DNA of 64,000 nt from Astragalus membranaceus. Its lineage: Eukaryota > Streptophyta > Magnoliopsida > Fabales > Fabaceae. The stretch lies in contig CM076854.1 of NCBI GenBank assembly GCA_039519185.1, positions 154,810,166 to 154,874,165 of the forward strand, read 5' to 3'. Position 1 is the first letter of the stretch. Every line of letters starts with the position of its first letter. The notes below the pieces were generated by a model. It saw only the letters and a list, made by a program, of their open reading frames with translations. It was not told the DNA's origin and did no database searches. Positions 57,701-64,000 of the stretch are shown piece after piece. A program made the translations under genes and the position numbers.

Positions 57701-58600
57701 CTTGTTCATACATATTTGTCTCCTGTCGTGGAAATCTAGGAGCTCAAATGTAAACATTTAAATTAAATGAATTTTATTTGATATTTTATTTTTTATTTTT
57801 TTAATTTTAATAACAAATATTTATTCTATCAAAGTTGAAATTACTTGTTTGTCAAAAGAAATTTAGAAATTACTTGTAAATCGAATATGATTATTATTTT
57901 GATGAAACGGTCCTCTTAATATAAAATTATGTTGCCTTCATTCAATTTTTATTTGTTTTTCAGTTTGTTTAAAAACAAACGAAAGAAATGAATAAGTTTT
58001 GTTATTTTTCTTGTAATACTTTAATTTTTTAATACTCATCACATGTATTTCTATCAACAAATAATTAAGAATACAAATTATAAACAAGTAATTAATATGA
58101 TTTTATATTATTAAAATGATAAATAAAAGAATTTATTTTTTAAGAAGCGACAATGAGTCAAAAAAAACGACCAGACCAGTAAAATGTAACCAGAATTTGA
58201 CAAAGAGTAAAAAAGTAAAAAGAAAACGACATCGTATCGTATGATAAACAAGCCAAACGGCCAGTCCAAAAGGTGCCTTCATCTAGTACACAGTACACAC
58301 CTAACACGTGGTCGAATAACACACTTCGTCAGAATCATAAATGACATTCATCCCAGAAACAGAAAATCCTCCTTTATTTTTTTAGTGTATGTTAGGTTTC
58401 TTTTGGGTTAGGTAGTGTATATATACTTTGGGTTAAAAAAATTCCATTTTAAGTTTCTAGGCGAGGGGGGGAGCGGTAACCAGAATATTTTATTATTATT
58501 AAAAAAAAGAGAGAAAGTGAATTAAAAAAGAGAGCGGAGGTTAAGAAAAAGGAAGAAGCGAAAAAGCAAAGGATATGAGAGTGTTTTGTTGTAATAAAAG
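57700..58600. other. Intergenic between kinase and NF-YB
   Basis: AT-rich, with nothing coding. A TATA-like 'gtgtatatatac' at about 58413 lies some 200 bp upstream of the UTR-like sequence of the next gene and could be part of its promoter. Confidence 0.5.
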
Positions 58601-58629
58601 AAAACGGACGGTGATGATAGGACTGAGTC

Positions 58630-58913
58630 TCTGATCTCAATCGTCTCCTCCCTCCTCTCTTCTCCAGCGTCCGATTCCCTCACCATTCTCACCGATCTCG
58701 CGCCAAATACAAATTCATCTTACCACACTCCCCCACAGGTATCAATACTACCACATACCCTCCAAAATATAACTTCCCTTCTCTTTCTCTCTCTTTCCCT
58801 CTAGGGTTTCAAATCGATACATACCTAGGGTTTTGATTTTATTGATCTCTTTAATTTCACCATGTTTTTTCTTCGCCGTGATTCTTTGTTTCTCAGATTA
58901 GGTTTCCGACGAT
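58630..58913 (+). promoter_or_regulatory. NF-YB 5' UTR with an intron
   Basis: A CT-rich exon ends CCCCACAG|GTATCAAT at 58739. The intron ends gtttctcag at 58896, and 17 nt of leader precede the ATG at 58914. The leader intron is inferred from good splice sites and CT-rich composition. Confidence 0.6.
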
Positions 58914-59929
58914 ATGGCCGACGGTCCGGCGAGTCCAGGTGGTGGCAGTCACGAAAGCGGCGAACACAGTCCTCGTTCTAACATTCGAGAACAGGATAGG
59001 TACCTTCCAATTGCTAACATAAGCCGAATCATGAAGAAAGCTCTTCCTGCTAATGGAAAAATTGCTAAGGATGCTAAAGAGACTGTTCAGGAATGCGTTT
59101 CTGAGTTCATTAGCTTCATTACCAGCGAGTATGTTTAATTTTTTTTTTCATTTTTTATTTGTTTTTCATGTTGTTTGTACGGTGATTTGATTGCGACGTT
59201 TGTTGAATTGTGTAGGGCCTCTGATAAGTGTCAGAGGGAGAAGAGGAAGACTATTAACGGTGATGATTTGCTTTGGGCGATGGCTACTCTCGGTTTTGAG
59301 GATTATATTGATCCTCTTAAGATTTACCTCGGCAGATACAGAGAGGTTATTTCAATTTAAGTTTTTTTTTTTTTTACTTTTACTTTAGAAGCGTTTCTGG
59401 TCCCCAGCAATAAGTCTGTTGAGTATTGGGTCATCTGACAATATATACGGCATGGCGTTTTAGTTTTATTGCTGTTTAATTCTGCTTTTTACTGATACTA
59501 ACTTTTTTGTTTCGTTTTTTGTGATGCTTTTCCTGGGCAAATCGGAAATGTTGCAGATGGAGGTAATTTTAAATCGTTTCTTCACCCATTGCTTGAATAT
59601 TATTCTATGCTGTTTTACAATTGAAATGCTTTGCTATGTTTTTGAAAAAAAATTGTGTGCACATCTTTGTTATGGCTTTTCAATTTTTGGTGTTCTAGGG
59701 TGATACCAAGGGTTCTGCTAAGGGTGGAGACACATCTGCCAAGAAAGATGTTCAACCAGGTTCTAATCCTCAGGTACAACACACACATAAATTGTGCTTG
59801 ATTCTATTGCTGGAAAACACACACAAAGAAGAAAAAAAGTTAGCACCTGATTTTTTACGTCTTTTGTTGAAATTGCAGCTTGCACATCAAGGTTCTTTCT
59901 CACAAGGTGTTACTTACACAAATTCTCAG
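58914..59929 (+). CDS. NF-YB (CBF-B/HAP3) transcription factor subunit, 3' end outside the window
   Basis: join(58914..59128, 59216..59345, 59557..59562, 59699..59773, 59879..>59929) gives 159 aa so far. The acidic/Gly start (MADGPASPGGGSHES) leads to the histone-fold core from REQDRYLPIANISRIMKKAL to about 114 (KECVSEF-like block, SDKCQREKRKTINGDDLLW, LGRYRE), with the LEC1-unlike, general NF-YB8/10-type signature. NF-YB pairs with NF-YC, then NF-YA, to bind CCAAT boxes in the nucleus. Exon 3 is only ATGGAG, needed for the conserved YREMEGDTKGSAKGG join. The final short exon, by comparison with the family about a dozen residues, was not found before 64000. Confidence 0.93.
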
Positions 59930-60152
59930 GTAACACTACTCCATATCTGAAATGCAATATATCCTTTCCTCCCACATTACTTTCTTGGCTGTCATGTTGA
60001 ATGTTAACAAATGAAAATGGCAACGTTGTTAAAACTGAGTTATAACCTCCATATATGCTTTTGACTTTACAATAAGATTGAACATTACCCCCCTACTAAC
60101 ACCCAAGGCTTAGAAATATTCATTATTTACGAAATAAATAAAATGTGATTTA

Positions 60153-60435
60153 CTCCCTCCGTCCCATATTATATGACTTTCTAGCCAAAAAAAATTGTCC
60201 CATAATACATGACTTTTTAGAATCCCAATAAAACATTAATGTTTCTTTCCTATCATACCCTTCATTATTTAATAATATCTCTTTCATAACTCTACTAATT
60301 TATCTTCCCAATGTCATTAATGAAGGTTAATTTGGTAAACTAACTCACAATTTCTCTTTCCCATACAAAATTAACTACTTTTTGTAATATGTGTGAAATG
60401 ACCCCAAAACGACATATAATATGGGACGGAGGGAG
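60153..60435. mobile_element. Stowaway-type MITE (283 bp)
   Basis: TIRs are CTCCCTCCGTCCCATATTAT and its inverse, with the TA target duplication (60151-60152, 60436-60437). It lies in the presumed last intron of the NF-YB gene. Confidence 0.95.
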
Positions 60436-60439
60436 TAAT

Positions 60440-61146
60440 ACTTTTGCAGGACTTTATGTGTTTATTACCCTTTCGTCTGAAAAGCTCTTATTTTAAGTTG
60501 TCTTTAATTACAATGTTTTGCACTAAGGCACTTACCCAACAGAAGCCCACTAAGGCACTTACTTATCATTACTCCCCCCAAACATTCACAGACCGCAAGT
60601 TTCCTCTTGAACAAATTTCCCTAGTTCCCACTGTTTGAAGGATGACTAGCCAGCTGCTGGCGACATGTACAAATGTCCACAGGGTCCATTGTTGCCCTTT
60701 CCCATTCCCAGTTAAAAATCAATTATATGTTGCTTTTGCGCCTGTTAATGAATTCTGCCCTGATGTCACCCACTGTTCCCTCAGCATTCCTCAAGGTTTG
60801 GGGTTGTGGCCTAATATTAGAATAATTCTAATAAATTGGCCCAATATTGAATGAGTTCTTGAACAATGGCCCCAACGCACAGTGCACAACTAGCTGCACT
60901 GTGGTTTCAAAGAATTGGGCCTGGCCCATTAAGGTTAACCCTGGGGTTTTCTTTGCCAACTGCCAGCTTTTACCCTGCATGTACCCAGTTCTCTCTCACG
61001 GTGGTTGCATGCAACAGCAACTTTTTTCCAATTAGACACATATCGACGTTATACCTTGGCAGCTCATTGAAAAACATCGGACTGGCCACCTATGTTGGTT
61101 CACGTTCGATAGTGCTGCCTCTCTTGTGTTCTTATTTGTTGTGCAC
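60440..61146. other. Intron/intergenic DNA, nothing recognised
   Basis: No supported coding sequence or repeat. The open frames at 60444, 60642, 60847 and 60866 have no domain. Confidence 0.5.
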
Positions 61147-61948
61147 TGTTAGAATATCAGATATGATTTTCCATATCAATTAGTATTAATTAGTATCAAT
61201 TTGGTTTAATTAGTCTTAATTGTAATTGATTTCTATTTTCATTATAAATAGATATGAGTGTGCTCTATTATAGACACACAGAGACATACAAATTCAACAT
61301 GGTATCAAAGCGGGTTCTCATCTTCTGACCTTGTCTCTGTGCTTCACCACCGCTGTAGGCGGCGGCATTTGCCGTCGGCAGCACACCTTTTTCAATTTAT
61401 TTCCTTTTTCACTGCTGCAAACAGCTTTCTAGTTTTTCGGTTTCTGCTTCCCTCCACTGTGTTCCTCTTTCCGGCGTGTTTCTCCTCTTCAAATATCAGA
61501 TTTGCTGGTTCTAGTTGTGTTTGTTATGCCTTCCTTTCTCATTAATGGTGTCTTATGTTGGTTATAACTCACAAATATCGATGTCAGATTTAGTTCCAAG
61601 TTTTATGGGGAAAATATTTTGTTATTGTCACAAGCTTAAAAGCTTAGTAAGCTTCTGCTTGAGGGGGAGTTTTAGAATATAATAGAAAACATTTAGTGTC
61701 AAGGAAATCTTGATATAATCTTGAATTATCTCATAGGATTAGTTTCATATCTTTTAGTATTATAGAGTATCACTTAGGATAAGTTTTCATATTGCGTCAT
61801 TATTATTAGGATTTGTTTCCTGATTTAGTTATTTAGGGTTGAGTCTATTTATCCCTATAAATAGGAATTAGTGTTTAGTCTTTTGTAATCAAAGAAGCTA
61901 TTATCAAAAGTATTCTCATTTATATTCAAAGTCTTTATTATTTCAACA
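61147..61948 (+). mobile_element. Small copia-like LTR element (802 bp), ends unlike each other
   Basis: The left part starts TGTTAGAATATCAG and ends TTCAACA at 61299, followed by the PBS TGGTATCAAAGCGGG (61300). About 360 bp later a polypurine tract (cttgagggggag, 61658-61669) precedes a right LTR-like block (61670-61948) ending TTTCAACA. TGCAC flanks both sides (61142-61146, 61949-61953). The left block is about 153 bp and the right about 279 bp, and they are not alignable by eye except at the ends. The internal part has no coding domain, so it is TRIM-like in size. Confidence 0.6.
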
Positions 61949-62730
61949 TGCACCATCCGTTGTAGTATGAAAATCCTCGTTTGGTGGTATTAGTGGTGGT
62001 TTCTTGATGAAACCACTTGCAACCACACCAAATTCCGTGGTATGGTGGATTAGTTCGTTCACCTTGTTCTGCTCCAATGACTTGCCTCCTTCTACTGCAG
62101 TGGAATCGTTATGCACTGATGATGATGTTCGTCGCTTTTTGCACTCTCCTGTCCAGTAATCTTAATACCCCCCCTTTCTATCTTTGCAATTTCATCCCTC
62201 ACCCTTGTGTTGTGCTTTCCTTCTGTTCCCTTCCGATCTCTTTCTTGCATCAGATACTTTTCCTTTCGTGAATCTTCCGCTTGCTCTTCCTTAATGAGAA
62301 CTAAGTCTGCTCTCCCATCCCCGATTCTTACAAATGGGTTTTCGGCTCCCCAATGATGATTACCCATACCTTCTCTCATTTCTTTTCTGTTTCTTTTCTA
62401 ACCCCAAGATTTTGGTTTTTGATCTTCAAACCTTCCTCTTTGTTTCTGTTTCTTTCTCCTAGCTCCCCAAATCCTGAACTCTGGTTAAAATTGCTTGATC
62501 ACTGCAAACTTAAACTTCAACCATCTAGCATTCTGATTGTTCTTATTCCAAGAGAGCCACCAGCTGTAAGCATCCCCCGCCAATGCGAGCATAACAACCC
62601 ATATTGTCTTCATCTCTTCATGTACTTTGTTGGCTCTAAAGTACTATAGTGCTCGGCACTCCCATCAAGTTGTGGTATCATTTTCACAAAATCACTTCCC
62701 ACAGCTCCAAGACCGGAGCTCTAATACCAG
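61949..62730 (-). mobile_element. Copia-like internal fragment, minus strand
   Basis: A PBS-like TGGTATTAGAGC on the minus strand (62718-62729) adjoins the LTR at 62732. Leader-like CT-rich and GA-rich sequence lies to the left. No gag or pol domain was recognised. The left limit is unknown. Confidence 0.4.
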
Positions 62731-62731
62731 T

Positions 62732-62871
62732 TGGTAGATACTGGTTCAGCTTAGCAGGAAAATAGTAGAAAATCTATATTATTGGCAGTGCTGAGATTAC
62801 AAGAATTCTCCCTAGACTCTTCGAGAGGCCAATTCCTAATTCTCCAAGAGAAAATAAAAGACACCCCCCCT

Positions 62872-62938
<67 letters not shown>

Positions 62939-63119
62939 TCCATATTTATAGGCAACATCATCCCTATTTCTCCTAATGACCGAGCTAACTAACTCTTACC
63001 TGGCATCTAACAGAACAGAGGCCCACCAAGGCCCATACCTATCAAATATCCAACCACCATTATCGACAGAACCTCAACCAGTTTTAACCACCCCACCATT
63101 GCCATGCCTTGCTAGAACA
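62732..63119 (-). mobile_element. Copia-like LTR, minus strand (388 bp)
   Basis: On the minus strand it starts TGTTCTAGCAAGGCATGG (from 63119) and ends CCAGTATCTACCA (62732), two bases before the PBS. A TATA-type 'cctataaatatgg' lies at about 62941-62953. No second LTR is present to the left inside the window. Confidence 0.6.
62868..62935. repeat. Compound (TC)n(AC)n microsatellite
   Basis: About 14 TC units followed by about 16 AC units, inside the minus-strand LTR. Confidence 0.95.
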
Positions 63120-64000
63120 TTTTGACTTTCTATTTTTTTAAGAAGAGATACGTAGTGTTCCCACTTTCTCCTATATATATGACTCAAACCCATAACCCTT
63201 TGGGTGTAGGTGAAACATTTTACCAACCAAGCTCCACTTCGTTGTCAACCTCACTGGAACATAGCAACACCAAGAAAGCCACAAATCCAACACACTACAT
63301 CGAAAGCTGTAACACCATTTTTAGGCACTGCTCCCAAACCAACCACCACACTATTGGTTGCAACCTGCCACACTGCAAGTAGATCCAAATTTCTCAAACC
63401 ATTTAGTGAATGGTCCCTGTGCCCGGACCTTTGTTGAGTTTCTATGGACAAACCAGTTTATCGATACCTTGTAAATACTTGTATGAAGTATTGAGATTCA
63501 TTTATAATACTTTCTGTAGCAGTCATGTCAGTGGTGCGCAGGACTGTGCTTGAACAAGAAGGTTCCAAAATATTCAACATGAAAGTGATGTTAATTCAAA
63601 ATAAGCTTTTTGGGATTTGTTTTCCCTAAATGTGACAGATTAGTCTGGTTAGTTGCTCGAGTGTTTATGACTCAAGCTTATGAGGATATCCCATCCAAAA
63701 AAGAAAAACTAGTTTATTTGGTGGGAGATTCCGGTAGCTCAAGTTCCTTGTTCACTGTTTCTTTCTATCAATTGGGACATAACATTATGACTTACGCTTG
63801 TGTGCACACCCATCCCAAAAGATGTCCTATTTTTTGATAGGAGAGCTTGTGGCTTAAGTACATCAAATCTGTTTGTTTAGTCAATACATATAACATTGAG
63901 AAATCATCTTATGGATGTGTTCCCTCCCTCTTTGGTTTTTAAGTTCTATATCTTCAGTTTAAGAAATTTGATGTTTGATTTTGATACAAGCAAAAGAACT
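63120..64000. other. Right edge: intron or intergenic DNA
   Basis: No gene supported, and no exon coding the usual NF-YB C-terminus was found. Frames at 63122, 63210 and 63610 lack domains. Confidence 0.5.

Noticed and set aside
61258..61545. Frame after the PBS as a retrotransposon gag
   Set aside because: Too short and without gag features; leader composition only.
1..64000. tRNA, rRNA, miRNA or snoRNA genes
   Set aside because: Scanning by eye found only tRNA-complementary PBS motifs of LTR elements; no cloverleaf or rRNA text. A tRNAscan-SE and Infernal run would be decisive.

Overview
This is a plant nuclear genome window. Evidence: spliced genes with GT-AG introns, plant-specific gene families (a malectin-like LRR receptor kinase and an NF-YB histone-fold subunit), and very dense, nested plant transposons (CACTA, Mutator-like, Ty3/gypsy, Ty1/copia, RNase H-bearing LINE, Stowaway). 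Protein wording and repeat types, including a long solo LTR with Ogre/Tat-like leader text and a common legume-type intron MITE, point to a papilionoid legume, perhaps the IRLC clade. That placement is inference. All work was done by eye, without alignment software or database searches.

Layout. 1-3.09 kb: AT-rich DNA with two degenerate tandem arrays and an orphan CACTA end. 3.10-10.04 kb: a complete-ended CACTA element (TSD TCT) with an apparently intact five-exon Transposase_24/TNPA-like gene and a C-terminally truncated TNP2 transposase. 10.04-12.6 kb: intergenic, with an LTR-like leader, a plant-mobile-domain (PMD) fragment and palindromic repeats. 12.82-26.98 kb: a Ty3/gypsy-derived array with three LTRs in one orientation, LTR-int-LTR-int-LTR. 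One CACTA (12865-17305, TSD CAA) sits in the first LTR and another (18429-21757, TSD GGA) in the first internal region. The uninterrupted paralogous copies in the same window act as empty sites. 26.99-29.55 kb: an inverted LTR stub joined to a 5'-truncated, frameshifted MULE transposase and a GRF zinc-finger pseudogene. 29.6-32.6 kb: two non-autonomous Mutator-like elements with 9-bp TSDs around a LINE RNase H fragment. 32.65-39.2 kb: a near-full-length LINE. 39.49-43.35 kb: a solo LTR (TSD TTCAG) holding a CACTA derivative (TSD AAA) that itself holds a Mutator-type MITE (9-bp TSD). 43.4-51.9 kb: mostly intergenic, with a possible 5' transcript end, a fifth CACTA-like remnant, a degenerate repeat region with inverted arms, a second copy of the MITE and an Ulp1-like fragment.

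The only clearly functional host genes are at the right. A 14-exon malectin/LRR receptor-like kinase (52122-57288, 930 aa, every splice phase consistent) resembles the Arabidopsis At1g67720 type. An NF-YB transcription factor gene begins at 58914; its CDS uses a 6-nt micro-exon, and its last exon appears to lie beyond the window because the final intron is stuffed with a Stowaway MITE and copia pieces.

I see no convincing undescribed molecular system. The most unusual points are the self-documenting nested LTR/CACTA array, a perfect 83-bp direct duplication at the two edges of that block, an inverted LTR/PBS junction, divergent but related subterminal motifs across CACTA families, a copia-like element with two unlike ends inside one TSD, possible captured exons in a CACTA, and the 6-nt exon.
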